64,000 nucleotides of DNA, taken from assembly GCA_035274425.1 (NCBI GenBank), contig DATEOC010000037.1, positions 1 to 64,000 on the forward strand, written 5' to 3'. How positions within the stretch are numbered: the first letter of the stretch is position 1; each line of letters starts with the position of its first letter. This document shows, one piece after another, positions 1 through 8,717 of the stretch. The notes beneath the pieces are model-generated. The model was not told the DNA's origin. It saw nothing but the letters and a program-made list of their open reading frames with translations, and searched no databases. The position numbers and the translations under genes were made by a program. Source of the stretch: JADMIH01 sp035274425. GTDB lineage: Bacteria > Chloroflexota > Chloroflexia > QHBQ01 > JADMIH01.

Positions 1-251
1 TGAGCCTGTGTGGTTGAACCCAGCTCTCACCACATATCGGCTCTGTTTGCAATGTGGACACTGTGGGCACTCACGTTTTCTTTGTTCTGGTTCTTCCATA
101 ATTCCTATTTTATTGCTTATCTACCTTTTTTGTCACTCCCGAAGCGACATCGTATCGCACGTGCATACGAAATCTGTTAGAATAGGGCGGGGCATCGCTA
201 CGGCCCTGTCCTTGAACAATCGTTGCGTCTGTAAGAAAAGGAGGTACGCAC

Positions 252-1184
252 ATGAGTGAGCGCCATCGGCTTCGGTTTGGCGCAGGCTACCGGGGCGCGC
301 CGTCGCGCCAGGCATGGGTGGACCTGGTGCGTGGGGTGGAAGACGCCGGATACTCCACCTTGATGGCTCCTGATCACCTGATCACCGAGTTCGGGCCTCT
401 CGCGGCCCTGACGGCAGCTGCGGTGGTCACCCAGACGCTACGGGTCAGCACCTATGTCCTCGCTAATGACTTCCGCCACCCCCCGGTGCTGGCGAAGGAA
501 CTGGCCACCCTGGACGTCCTTTCGGACGGGCGGCTGGACATAGGCATCGGCGCGGGCTGGATGGGGGCGGAATTTGCCCTCGCTGGCCTGCCATTCGACC
601 CGCCAGGGGTGCGCATCGCCCGCCTGGACGAGGCGATCCAGGTTCTCAAGCGCCTATTCACCGAAGAGCCGGTCACATTCGAGGGCAAGTATTACCAGGT
701 GAACGGCCTGGTGGGGCTGCCCCGACCTGTCCAGCAGCCGCATCCCCCTCTGCATATGGGGGGCGGGGGTCGCAAGATGCTGGAACTGGCGGCCCGCGAG
801 GCGGATATCATCGGCCTGATCCCGCGCCTCGGTCCGGCGGGACCAATGTCGCTAGAGGATTACTCGCCGGCTGCCACCCGGCAGCGGTTGGAGTGGGTCC
901 GTGCTGCGGCAGGGGAGCGTTTTGACCATGTGGAATTGAGCTTCTTCATCAGCCAGACGGTCGTCACCGACGATCAAGCGCAGGTGGCGGAGCAGATGGC
1001 GCAAGGCATGGGCGCTACGGTGGAGCAGGTCCTTGAGACGCCCTACATTCTGATCGGGAATGTGGAACAACTGGCGGAGAAGATCCTGGCGTGCCGGGAA
1101 GAGTACGGGGTGAGTTACTTCGTCATCGTGGACGAGGCTGTGCAGCCCTTCGCCCCGGTCGTGGCGCGCCTGGCAGGCACCTGA
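252..1184 (+). CDS. LLM-class F420-dependent oxidoreductase
   Basis: A 310-residue TIM-barrel enzyme of the bacterial luciferase-like monooxygenase superfamily, predicted to use coenzyme F420. The sequence shows the family signatures: an early GYSTLMAPDH strand, LATLDVLSDGRLDIGIGAGW near residue 90, and PHPPLHMGGGGRKMLELAA near residue 165. The overall pattern resembles the TIGR03621 subgroup, whose substrates are unknown. The ATG is preceded by an excellent Shine-Dalgarno (AAAAGGAGG, 8 bases upstream), which decides the start. It is a single-gene unit; the next gene is a lipoprotein 200 bp away. A second F420-type protein lies at 23621, so the host probably makes F420. Substrate cannot be inferred. 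Confidence 0.9.
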   Translation: MSERHRLRFGAGYRGAPSRQAWVDLVRGVEDAGYSTLMAPDHLITEFGPLAALTAAAVVTQTLRVSTYVLANDFRHPPVLAKELATLDVLSDGRLDIGIGAGWMGAEFALAGLPFDPPGVRIARLDEAIQVLKRLFTEEPVTFEGKYYQVNGLVGLPRPVQQPHPPLHMGGGGRKMLELAAREADIIGLIPRLGPAGPMSLEDYSPAATRQRLEWVRAAAGERFDHVELSFFISQTVVTDDQAQVAEQMAQGMGATVEQVLETPYILIGNVEQLAEKILACREEYGVSYFVIVDEAVQPFAPVVARLAGT

Positions 1185-1386
1185 GTTTCGTGGCCTCGAC
1201 CTTGCAGTTACGTCGAGGCCCCCGAACTTCTCGCTCCCGTGCGTTTCCTTAGGATTAGGATATTGAGCGCAAATGCCGCATTTTCGCGCATTCCCATCAC
1301 CCTGTACCTTGCCCTTGGTGTCAGGTATGTTGGGTAGTGACATTTGTCAGAATTACCTGTTACTGGGTCCAAGAAGGAGTCGTGCT

Positions 1387-2880
1387 ATGAAAAGGCGTTC
1401 CGGGTTTTTAGTCATGGTGGCCCTGCTGTTAGCCATGTCCGCGCTCTTGAGCGCATGTAGCGCCGGGCAGGAGTCGCTGACGGGGAACGACGTAGTGAAG
1501 AAGATGCGCGAGGCGCTGAAGAGCAACCAGACCGCGCAGGGCACCATCGAGCTATCCGCCAGGCTGAATAAAGAAGGGCTGAAGTCCCTGGCCGCCGGTA
1601 TCATACCGGGCGGAGCGGATATGGTAGGGAAGGACCATATTGACATGCTCCCCGACCTGACTTCGGTCACGCTCAAAGTGTGGAAGGGATTGGACGACAA
1701 GGGCCGCGTTGAGGTGGGTAGCTCCACATTGCCGGGTGTGACGGGTACGATCCTGGTGTACGACGGCCAGAAGGTGTATGCCTATATCCCTGCTCATAAC
1801 AAGGTGTATATCAAAGCAGCCCCCGACAAGAGCCAGATGTCCGGCGAATTTGGGGGTATGTGGGGCGCTATGACCCCAGAGGAGCGCGGGGACAAGCTGG
1901 TAGAGGCGTCGGACGTCAAGCTGGCGGGTAGCGAGCTGGTTGACGGCAAGGAGAGCTACAAGCTTGAAGTGACTGCTAAGGCTGACGCGCTGAACATATT
2001 GGGTGTTCCCGCGATGTTTCAGATGATTGCCGGTAGGTTGATCAAAGACGCCAAAGCTACAATGTGGGTGGACAAAGAGCGTTGGATACCCCTCAAGGCA
2101 ACGCTTGAGCACCCGCAGGTCGGAACGTTCACATATACAGGCAACCTGGAGCTAGATAAGCCGATAGACGACGCGCAGTTCGTACTGCAAACCCCGGCCG
2201 GGGCCGAGGTTGTTGACCTGGACGCGCTAGAGGAGCAGATGCGGCCCAAGTCTATGACCCTTCCTGAGGCGCGGGCCGAGGTTGCCAAAGATGGCTGGAA
2301 GCTGTTGGAGCCGAGCTACCTGCCTGAGAAGGCGACTCTGGTCGAGGTGACGAGGCTGCCCGGCATGTTGCCTATACCTCCTGGCGGGAGCTCGATACCA
2401 TACTTGCCCGCTGACGCTCCGAGTAGTGGCGCGTCGGATGAGGTGGCTATATATATACCCTCGTCCTCGCCGTATAACTACCTTTCGTGGCTATACAGTC
2501 CATCGCCTGATCCTACTATGCCAATACCCGCCGGTGTGGAGGTTTTTGGCATAAGGGGTTCTGGAGTACTAACTGGCGAAGGCTTCGGTTCAGCGTCGCC
2601 CAGTTTCATGCTCAGATATTCCTCTCCCACCACCGACTTCTCCATATCTCAAAGCAAGAGCGAGATTGAAAAGGGGTTAGGAGATGGTTTCAGCGGCATC
2701 AATGGTGGCAATACCGGCATGAAGGAAGTGACGGTGCGTGGCGTCAAAGCGATAGCCTTCTCCCCCGACGGGAGCAACTGGACCTCCCTCATGTGGCAAG
2801 ACAAGAGCGGCGTCTGGGTCCATATAAGCGGGAAGCTGAGTGTCGAAGAGACGGTAAAGATAGCCGACGGGCTGCGGTAA
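1387..2880 (+). CDS. LolA-like / DUF4367 lipoprotein
   Basis: A 497-residue exported lipoprotein. The signal peptide ends in lipobox LLSAC (Cys24). The N-terminal half (about 35-300) has the LolA/LppX-like fold pattern (VVKKMREALKSNQTAQGTIE, then beta strands with YDGQKVYAYIP). The C-terminal part (about 390-497) resembles DUF4367 (VRGVKAIAFS...LMWQDKSGVWVHISG). Such proteins are often annotated as outer-membrane lipoprotein sorting proteins, but in monoderm-like bacteria they are surface lipoproteins, perhaps lipid or sigma-factor-signal sensors. I chose the ATG at 1387 because it has an AGAAGGAG site and starts the signal peptide; the open frame upstream lacks both. The downstream ABC exporter may be functionally linked. 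Confidence 0.85.
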   Translation: MKRRSGFLVMVALLLAMSALLSACSAGQESLTGNDVVKKMREALKSNQTAQGTIELSARLNKEGLKSLAAGIIPGGADMVGKDHIDMLPDLTSVTLKVWKGLDDKGRVEVGSSTLPGVTGTILVYDGQKVYAYIPAHNKVYIKAAPDKSQMSGEFGGMWGAMTPEERGDKLVEASDVKLAGSELVDGKESYKLEVTAKADALNILGVPAMFQMIAGRLIKDAKATMWVDKERWIPLKATLEHPQVGTFTYTGNLELDKPIDDAQFVLQTPAGAEVVDLDALEEQMRPKSMTLPEARAEVAKDGWKLLEPSYLPEKATLVEVTRLPGMLPIPPGGSSIPYLPADAPSSGASDEVAIYIPSSSPYNYLSWLYSPSPDPTMPIPAGVEVFGIRGSGVLTGEGFGSASPSFMLRYSSPTTDFSISQSKSEIEKGLGDGFSGINGGNTGMKEVTVRGVKAIAFSPDGSNWTSLMWQDKSGVWVHISGKLSVEETVKIADGLR

Positions 2881-2883
2881 TTT

Positions 2884-2968
2884 GGAGTGCGGAGTGCTGA
2901 ATAGACGAAAGACGAGGGACGAAAGACGAAAAATCACGTTTCACGCATTTTCGTCCTTCGTCCTTCGT
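2884..2968. repeat. Heptamer inverted repeat (ACGAAAG/CTTCGTC type)
   Basis: Between the lipoprotein and the ABC ATPase, units of about 7 bp (GACGAAA, GACGAGG, GACGAAA) on the left are mirrored by TCGTCCT, TCGTCCT, TCGTCC on the right, so the RNA could fold into a hairpin. Confidence 0.7.
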
Positions 2969-2981
2969 CCACGAAACATAA

Positions 2982-3746
2982 ATGTCCCAGCAGCCGATAA
3001 TTAGACTCGTGGGCCTCACCAGGCAGTACCGGGTGGGGCCTACGCTTGTGCAGGCGGTGGCGGGGGTAGACCTGGAGATAGCGCGGGGCGAGGCAGTCGC
3101 GTTGGTGGGGCCTTCGGGTTCGGGGAAGTCTACCTTGCTCAATCTCCTGGGCGGGCTAGACAGGCCAAGCGGCGGCGAGATATGGGTTGACGGGGAGGAC
3201 CTGGCCCGCGCTCCCGGTAAGCGGCTCGTGGAGCATCGCAAGCGTCGGGTGGGCTTCATCTTCCAGAGCTTCAACCTGCTCCCTTACCGAACGGCGCTTG
3301 AGAACGTCGAAGTGCCGATGATGGTGGCGGGCCTTCCGCGTGGGGAGCGGCGCGAGCGTGCGCACTCTCTGTTGAGGGAGGTGGGCCTGGAGGCGCGCAC
3401 CGGCCACCGCCCCTCACAGCTCTCAGGCGGCGAGCAGCAGCGCGTCGCTATTGCCCGCGCCCTCAGTATGAGACCCCTCATCCTCCTCGCCGACGAGCCG
3501 ACAGGGAACCTCGACAGCGCCACAGGAGAGGGCGTCATGTCGCTCCTGCGCGACCTCAACTCCAACGGCCTCACCCTGATAATAGTCACCCACGACATGG
3601 CAGTAGCCCAGTACGCCCACCGCATCGTGCGCCTGCGCGACGGCAAGGTAGTTGCTATTGAGGGGTCAGGGGTTAGGGGTCGGGGTCCGGAGTTAGTGGA
3701 CCTGACCCCCACCCCTGACCCCTATTATCCATATGAGATTACGTGA
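2982..3746 (+). CDS. MacB/LolD-type ABC transporter ATP-binding protein
   Basis: A 254-residue ABC ATPase of the MacB/LolD/FtsE group. Walker A is GPSGSGKST (43-51), the Q-loop is FIFQSFNLLPYRT, the signature is LSGGEQQRVAIARA and Walker B is LILLADEPTGNLD. It pairs with the permease that starts inside its last codons (14-bp overlap, translational coupling), forming a mechanotransmission-type exporter for lipoproteins, peptides or drugs. The domain is complete by about residue 225. The last 20 or so residues (227-248) are encoded by a GGGGTCA-type heptamer inverted repeat, so this tail is probably repeat-derived rather than ancestral. Confidence 0.92.
   Translation: MSQQPIIRLVGLTRQYRVGPTLVQAVAGVDLEIARGEAVALVGPSGSGKSTLLNLLGGLDRPSGGEIWVDGEDLARAPGKRLVEHRKRRVGFIFQSFNLLPYRTALENVEVPMMVAGLPRGERRERAHSLLREVGLEARTGHRPSQLSGGEQQRVAIARALSMRPLILLADEPTGNLDSATGEGVMSLLRDLNSNGLTLIIVTHDMAVAQYAHRIVRLRDGKVVAIEGSGVRGRGPELVDLTPTPDPYYPYEIT
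3661..3723. repeat. In-frame heptamer inverted repeat in ABC ATPase C-terminus
   Basis: Left arm 3661-3673 (AGGGGTCAGGGGT) is the exact reverse complement of right arm 3711-3723. The left side is a degenerate 7-bp tandem (GGGGTCA, GGGGTTA, GGGGTCG, GGGTCCG). It encodes residues 227-248 of the ATPase and lies directly before the permease start, where it could also modulate coupling. Confidence 0.85.
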
Positions 3747-5007
3747 CACAATAGTAACAGCCACACAGAACCTGGGCCGGCGCAAGGTGCGAACGGTGCT
3801 GACCTCTATCGGCGTCTTCGTGGGGATACTTACGGTCGTAACGATGGTGTCACTCGGTATCGGCATACAGAAGCAGATCACCGACGCGATACAGGCGTTC
3901 GGGCTTGAGACTGTGCTTGTAGAGCCGAATCTTCCCGACCAGCCTCCCGGCACCTTCAATCCGTCGGCGCGGCTGCGGCCCATCGTGCCCATCAGCCCTT
4001 CCGCTGTACAGCATATAGAAGCGCTGCCGGGCGTAGAGTCGGTGGAAGTGTGGATGTCGATCCCCTCATCTATGGAGATATCGGTGACGATAGAGGGGAA
4101 GACCTTCCCGATAAGCATCCGCGACCGCGTGCCGGAAGAGCGTATCTTTACCACGCGGGTGCCTATGGTGCAGGGGAGGCCTCTGCCGCAAACGCCTGAT
4201 GCGCGGGGCCTGGTGATCTCGCGGCGGTTGCTCCTGGGCGCGGGCTATGACTTGCTCCAGATGGCGGGGATAATCGGCAAGCCTGCCACTTTGACCGTGA
4301 CAGCGCCCAGGGGAGATAAGTCTACCTTCCAGACCACCGTTGTGGGGGTCAACGAAATAGTAGGGCGGCAAGGGGTAGAGTTAGGGAACGCCGACAAAGC
4401 GGACATCAAAAAGTGGTGGTTCGATGACCCAGCTATTGTAGAGACAGACGGCTACCTGTACGCCATGTTACACACGGCATCTATCAGTGATGCTTCTCGT
4501 ATAGCGCGCGTCGTGGAGGACGAGATGGGCTTCAGTGGCTCGACGTTGCAGACCCTTCTCGACCAGGTGAACCGCATCTTCACCATCTTGCAGGTGATGC
4601 TCTCGTCGGTCGGCCTCCTGGCGCTGGCTGTAGCCTCGATAGGCATCGTCAACACGATGATAATGGCAATCTACGAGCGGACGCGGGAGATAGGCATCCT
4701 GAAGGCGCTTGGGTCGTCCAATGGCGACGTGCTGAGGATGTTCATGGTGGAGGCCGGGTTGATAGGTCTCCTGGGGGGCATAGTGGGCGTGCTTGGCGGT
4801 TGGGGTTTAGGCGCGATATTGAACAGGATTATCCTCGACTACCTGCGGCGTGAGCAGATACCTATCTTCGACCCCTTCTTCGTACTCACGCCGGAGCTTG
4901 TGGCAGGGTCGTTGGTCTTCGCCACGCTGGTGGGGATAGTGGCGGGGCTGTACCCTGCATTCCGCGCGGCCAGGTTAGACCCGCTACAAGCGCTTCGACA
5001 TGAATAG
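3733..5007 (+). CDS. MacB/FtsX-type ABC transporter permease
   Basis: A 424-residue permease. One N-terminal membrane segment (about 22-45, TVLTSIGVFVGILTVVTMVSLG) is followed by a large extracytoplasmic MacB-PCD domain (about 50-280). Three C-terminal membrane segments (about 290-415) contain the FtsX-like MIMAIYERTREIGILKALG and LYPAFRAARLDPLQALRHE motifs. This is the full architecture of a MacB/LolE-type mechanotransmission subunit. Its ATG lies 14 bp inside the ATPase gene, so the two are translated together. Substrate is unknown; the preceding lipoprotein is a candidate partner. Confidence 0.92.
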   Translation: MRLRDTIVTATQNLGRRKVRTVLTSIGVFVGILTVVTMVSLGIGIQKQITDAIQAFGLETVLVEPNLPDQPPGTFNPSARLRPIVPISPSAVQHIEALPGVESVEVWMSIPSSMEISVTIEGKTFPISIRDRVPEERIFTTRVPMVQGRPLPQTPDARGLVISRRLLLGAGYDLLQMAGIIGKPATLTVTAPRGDKSTFQTTVVGVNEIVGRQGVELGNADKADIKKWWFDDPAIVETDGYLYAMLHTASISDASRIARVVEDEMGFSGSTLQTLLDQVNRIFTILQVMLSSVGLLALAVASIGIVNTMIMAIYERTREIGILKALGSSNGDVLRMFMVEAGLIGLLGGIVGVLGGWGLGAILNRIILDYLRREQIPIFDPFFVLTPELVAGSLVFATLVGIVAGLYPAFRAARLDPLQALRHE

Positions 5008-5049
5008 CATACCCGAAGCATCTGCCTGATTAAATCATTCCACAAGAGC

Positions 5050-5078
5050 TTGACAAGTGCGAACATTTGTACTATTGT
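5050..5078 (+). promoter_or_regulatory. Sigma70-like promoter, possible leaderless start
   Basis: TTGACA (5050-5055), a 17-bp spacer and TATTGT (5073-5078) precede the ATG at 5085 by only 6 bases, so transcription would begin at or next to the start codon. The spacer holds GAACATTTGTAC (5061-5072), close to the Gram-positive-type LexA box GAAC-N4-GTTC. Confidence 0.45.
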
Positions 5079-5084
5079 AAATGC

Positions 5085-6011
5085 ATGGAAACGCAGATAC
5101 AGACAGGGACGCAAGTACGGGTAAGTGCGCTCGCCAGCGGCAGCTCAGGCAACGCCTTTCTCGTGGAAGTCGCGGGGACCAGGTTGCTATTCGACGCGGG
5201 GCTGAATGCCGCAACTCTGGACTATTATATGCGGCAGCGTGGCGTCTTGCCCTCGCAGTTGGCGGCCATCTTCATCAGTCACGAGCATATAGACCATCTG
5301 CGTGGCGTGGGTATTCTGGCCCGGCGTTATAGGCTGCCCGTGGTCGCCAGCGAAGGCACGTTCCTGGCCGGGGCATACCAATTTGGGCACCTGCCGGAGA
5401 AGGTCGTGCAGCTACCTGGTCGTGAGGTACATATTAGTGGTGTAGATGGCACGGGCGACGTAGCTGTGCGTACGTTCGTGGTCTCTCACGACGCCGCAGA
5501 GCCTACCGGCTTCTGGATCGAGGCGGGGGGCCGCAATATCGTCATTTGCACCGACCTGGGCTGCGAGACGGCGTCTATCCGCGAGCCTTTAGAGGCAGCC
5601 GACCTGCTGGTGCTGGAGGCGAACCACGACGTAGACCGCCTCTGGCGCGGGCGATACCCACCTGCTCTGAAGAGGCGCGTAGCCGGCCGTTACGGCCACC
5701 TGGCGAACGCGGACGCCGCCCGGCTCGTCTCTGAGCTGGCCCGCGATGGTCGCCCGCGCACCGTCTGGCTTGCCCATCTCTCCGCCGCCAACAACACCCC
5801 GGCACTCGCATTCGATGCTGTCACCGAGCCGCTCAAGTGTGAAGGTTGCACCCACCTCGAAATCGCGGTCCTTGCCAGAGACAGGCCAAGCCATACCTGG
5901 CGTTCCGGCATAGGTGCCGATAAGGGTGAGGCCCGGGCTGAGGGAGCCGAGGCGATCAGGCGGCAAATCGCACCGGAAGAGAGACTCTATAACCAGGCCT
6001 CGTTCGCTTGA
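5085..6011 (+). CDS. MBL-fold metallohydrolase, WalJ/YycJ-like
   Basis: A 308-residue metallo-beta-lactamase-fold protein. Near the N-terminus it has ASGSSGNAFLVEVAG, then the metal-binding HxHxDH motif (SHEHIDHLRG) and further ligands in VVSHDAAEPTGFWIE and ICTDLGC. This order is that of the WalJ/YycJ group, members of which act as 5'-3' exonucleases or metallohydrolases. The last 45 residues or so are charged and unlike the family core. The frame stays open to a TTG at 5067, but the ATG at 5085 lies at the predicted transcription start of a good promoter, so I prefer it. Confidence 0.85.
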   Translation: METQIQTGTQVRVSALASGSSGNAFLVEVAGTRLLFDAGLNAATLDYYMRQRGVLPSQLAAIFISHEHIDHLRGVGILARRYRLPVVASEGTFLAGAYQFGHLPEKVVQLPGREVHISGVDGTGDVAVRTFVVSHDAAEPTGFWIEAGGRNIVICTDLGCETASIREPLEAADLLVLEANHDVDRLWRGRYPPALKRRVAGRYGHLANADAARLVSELARDGRPRTVWLAHLSAANNTPALAFDAVTEPLKCEGCTHLEIAVLARDRPSHTWRSGIGADKGEARAEGAEAIRRQIAPEERLYNQASFA

Positions 6012-6092
6012 GCTAGAAATTAGAGTATATCCCCAGGTTTTCTTCTCCTCTCATAATGAGGAGGGTTGTTCGCAGGTTGAGGAGGGTCTACC

Positions 6093-6707
6093 GTGCCATC
6101 AGCGACGGGAATAAAGGTAGAAGGTGTCTGGCAGGAGGGTGATTGCGCACGCTGGCGAGGTTGGCTCGATAGCTATGATGCGATCTTAGCAGCACAGGGT
6201 AATGAAAAGCTCGCTAACCTCGACCGCTGGTTCCGAGAAGAACTGCCTACCAAAGTAGCGGAGCGTGCCTCGCCCTGCATCTACGCCGACGAGCTACAGG
6301 GCATCGCTGCCTGGAAGATGCATCGTGGCGTCTGGCGCGAGCGCAACCGCCTGCTGGTGGCCGGTAATCCACCGGAGAAGGTAGAAGAGGTCAGTCGGGA
6401 GGCATACGCTGCCGTGCCAGACCCGCGCAAGCCGGTTGCCCTCATCTCAACGCTGGCAGGAGTTGGCCCCGCCACCGCATCGGCGGCACTGGCAGCTTAT
6501 GCGCCCCACATCTACCCATTCTTCGATGAGCTGGTCGCCGCCTTCATCCCCGGCCTCGGCCCCGTCGCCTTCACCCTACCGTACTATCTCAAGTACGCCT
6601 CAGCCCTCCGAGAGCGTGCTGACCTGCTGAATTCAACCTGCTCCGACAGGACCTGGACCGCCCACGACGTTGCGCAGGCGCTTTGGGCGCTTGGCTCATC
6701 TCATTAG
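6093..6707 (+). CDS. Helix-hairpin-helix (DNA glycosylase-like) protein of unknown function
   Basis: A 204-residue protein starting with GTG behind GAGGAGGG (6079-6086). Residues about 115-150 read LISTLAGVGPATASAALAAY...FFDELVAAF, a helix-hairpin-helix followed by an acidic residue, as in the HhH-GPD DNA glycosylase superfamily. No Fe-S cysteine cluster is seen. The rest is helical (DELQGIAAWKMHRGVWRERNR). It follows the WalJ-like gene in the same direction, and both folds are linked to DNA repair, but the 81-bp gap and different starts leave operon status open. Catalysis is not established from sequence. Confidence 0.65.
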   Translation: MPSATGIKVEGVWQEGDCARWRGWLDSYDAILAAQGNEKLANLDRWFREELPTKVAERASPCIYADELQGIAAWKMHRGVWRERNRLLVAGNPPEKVEEVSREAYAAVPDPRKPVALISTLAGVGPATASAALAAYAPHIYPFFDELVAAFIPGLGPVAFTLPYYLKYASALRERADLLNSTCSDRTWTAHDVAQALWALGSSH

Positions 6708-6799
6708 AACCCATCTCAAAAATAGTTACAAAGAAAGCGGTGGCATTCCTGGCAGCTATCAGCTATAACGGAGCTACAATCTCGGGGAAGGGACATCTT

Positions 6800-7312
6800 A
6801 TGTCGGAAGGCAATTTCACCCTCGACCTCTTCTATCAATGGTGGAGCAACTACCAGGATAGGCTCAAGCACGCAATCGCCCCGCTCACACCCGAACAGCT
6901 AGCATTGCGAGCCGCGCCGGGTCTACGTTCTGTAGGAGAGATTGTAGCCCACGTAATCTCCTCGCGGGTGGCCTGGTTCGGCGACTTCCTGGGCGAGATG
7001 AGTTCGATGCTCGGCGTGGAGGCCCTGCTCGCCTGGGATACGGATGGGGATGGGGAGATGCGGGACGTTCCGCCTCGCACAGCCGACGAACTTGTAGAAG
7101 GGCTGGATACAAGCTGGCGCTTCATGGCGGACCTGCTGAACAGGTGGGACTCCGCCGACATGCAGCACACCTTCCCTTTCGAGTCAAATGGTCACCACTA
7201 CGATAACTCCCGCAGTTGGGTCACCTGGCATATCCTTGAGCACGACCTGCATCACGGCGGCGAAATCTCCATCATGCTGGGGATGCACGGTCTGCAACCG
7301 CTCGATGTGTGA
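6800..7312 (+). CDS. DinB family protein
   Basis: A 170-residue four-helix-bundle protein of the DinB/YfiT-like family. The start follows GGGAAGGGA and begins MSEGNFTLDLFYQWW. Typical metal-ligand histidines are visible: GEIVAHVISSR, and WHILEHDLHHGGEISIML at the C-terminus (H-x3-H pattern). DinB proteins are metal-dependent, often thiol-related enzymes; this one has no assigned substrate. A second DinB protein lies at 42165. The ORF extends upstream over the 3' end of the previous gene, but only the ATG at 6800 has a ribosome site. Confidence 0.82.
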   Translation: MSEGNFTLDLFYQWWSNYQDRLKHAIAPLTPEQLALRAAPGLRSVGEIVAHVISSRVAWFGDFLGEMSSMLGVEALLAWDTDGDGEMRDVPPRTADELVEGLDTSWRFMADLLNRWDSADMQHTFPFESNGHHYDNSRSWVTWHILEHDLHHGGEISIMLGMHGLQPLDV

Positions 7313-7406
7313 CGGACGGTGGACGATGGACGGTGGTGCTAGTGCGTAATACGTAATTGGCTGTATCGTTACCTTACTTAGTGCCTGTTTTTGAGATGAG
7401 TTCTAG

Positions 7407-8624
7407 TTAGAGCAGCGCAAGCCTATAAGCCTCTTCTGCTTGCAGGCATAGTCGCTCCCAGTTGAACTTCGTCCAAACGCGCTTTTGCGCTCTCTCACCC
7501 AGGTGCTTGCGGCGTGCGGGGTCACTCAGCAAAGTAGATACAGCGTGAGCCATATCGTGTAGATTGCCAGGCTCTACCAGCACGCCTGCGTCCCCAATGA
7601 ACTCCGCCGCCTGTCCCACGCGGTGAGCCACTATGGGCAGGCCCATCAGCATCGGCTCCAGCACTTTCACGGGGCTTTTGGCGCGTGTGATGAGATTATC
7701 TTCGATGGGGTAGAGGGCCACGTCGCCCATCGCGAGATAGGCGGGCACGTCCTCCTCCGCGACCCGCCCGGTAACTATAATGTTGTCTTGAAGCCCCAAG
7801 CGCGCCGCGTCGGCCTTCAGTTTCTCCTCTTCACCGAAGAAGCCCTCTCCTACAACCAGGAGCTTCGCCGTAGGGTGCGCCTGTAAAACATGCCTGAGCA
7901 CGTAGAGGGGCCAGCGATAAGGGAACTCGGCGAAGCGCGTGTACAGGAGGATGGTAGGGCCGCTCTGTAGGGGCACGGCGTGCGTCGCTACGCTCCGTGC
8001 CCCTACGTTCCATTCACCGTACTTTTCTCCCCAAACCCCGTTGGGCATGTAGAAGACGCGCCGCCTGGGGAGGCCGAGGTCCCACGCCCGCGCCTGAAGC
8101 GTGCGACTTGCTACCGTGACCGCGCCTGCCATACGTGGCAACATTGCTTCAGTGAGGGTGATGAGCACTTTCTGTGCGGGCGAATAGGGGTTTATGTCTG
8201 TCCAGCCTCCCGGCCCCTCCCAATCGTCCATGTCTAGCACCCAGGGGATGCGTAGCGCCTGCAAAACGAAGGCCGCAAGGCCGCTGTAGCCTATAGGTTT
8301 GAAGACGTGAACCACGTCAGGATTTTGGATTAACTTATGTACAGGTGGATGTAAAGCCGAACGGATCAGCCCGAAGGTTAGGGACAGGCTGTTAGGAGCG
8401 TGGCGGGGTAGTGGGAGGGTTAGGATTTCGACGCCGCCATCGCCAGCAGGGGAGGGTATATGGCGGGTTTGCAGATTGGTCGGTGCTGAGGGGTCATCCC
8501 AGGGTGGGATAACGATGCGCACGTGGTGCCCCCGCCGCGCCAGCGCCTGCGCGAGGGGCAGCATCCGGGCCGAAGTTGTGGCCTTCGGCTGCATCCCAAA
8601 CGGCGCGATGAAGGCGATATGCAT
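7407..8624 (-). CDS. Glycosyltransferase family 4 (GT-B fold)
   Basis: A 405-residue GT4-type glycosyltransferase. The N-terminal Rossmann domain starts MHIAFIAPFGMQPKATTSARMLPLAQALARRGH, with VHVFKPIGYSG and LDMDDWEGPGG. The C-terminal domain carries the sugar-nucleotide pattern LEPMLMGLPIVAHRVGQAAEFIGDAG. It probably adds a sugar to a cell-envelope polysaccharide or glycolipid; donor and acceptor are unknown. The neighbouring polysaccharide deacetylase lipoprotein (same strand) fits an envelope role. A 12-bp-stem palindrome (7967-8006) lies in frame near residues 207-220, between the two domains. Confidence 0.88.
   Translation of the reverse strand: MHIAFIAPFGMQPKATTSARMLPLAQALARRGHHVRIVIPPWDDPSAPTNLQTRHIPSPAGDGGVEILTLPLPRHAPNSLSLTFGLIRSALHPPVHKLIQNPDVVHVFKPIGYSGLAAFVLQALRIPWVLDMDDWEGPGGWTDINPYSPAQKVLITLTEAMLPRMAGAVTVASRTLQARAWDLGLPRRRVFYMPNGVWGEKYGEWNVGARSVATHAVPLQSGPTILLYTRFAEFPYRWPLYVLRHVLQAHPTAKLLVVGEGFFGEEEKLKADAARLGLQDNIIVTGRVAEEDVPAYLAMGDVALYPIEDNLITRAKSPVKVLEPMLMGLPIVAHRVGQAAEFIGDAGVLVEPGNLHDMAHAVSTLLSDPARRKHLGERAQKRVWTKFNWERLCLQAEEAYRLALL
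7967..8006. repeat. In-frame GTAGGGGC palindrome inside the GT4 gene
   Basis: GTAGGGGCACGG (7967-7978) pairs exactly with CCGTGCCCCTAC (7995-8006) around a 16-nt loop. It belongs with the GTAGGGGC...GCCCCTA palindromes at 28511, 35307 and 40739, but here it is translated (about residues 207-220, at the inter-domain linker). Confidence 0.85.
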
Positions 8625-8633
8625 GTCTGAATT

Positions 8634-8712
8634 TTGAATTTTGAATTTTGAATTTTGAATTGGGAGCGCTATTGCAGACTCATAATTTCAAAATTTAGAA
8701 TTCAAAATTCAT
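8634..8712. repeat. GAATTTT heptamer inverted repeat
   Basis: Four tandem 7-bp units (GAATTTT) followed by the reverse-complement set (CAAAATT, AGAATTC, AAAATTC) fill the 93-bp gap between the deacetylase and glycosyltransferase genes. The same family recurs at 18255, 27361, 39168 and 53128. Confidence 0.85.
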
Positions 8713-8717
8713 AATTA

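Noticed and set aside
8..259. 83-residue plus-strand ORF at the window start
   Set aside because: No ribosome site, unlike any protein and overlaps the real start of the F420 enzyme; likely chance frame.
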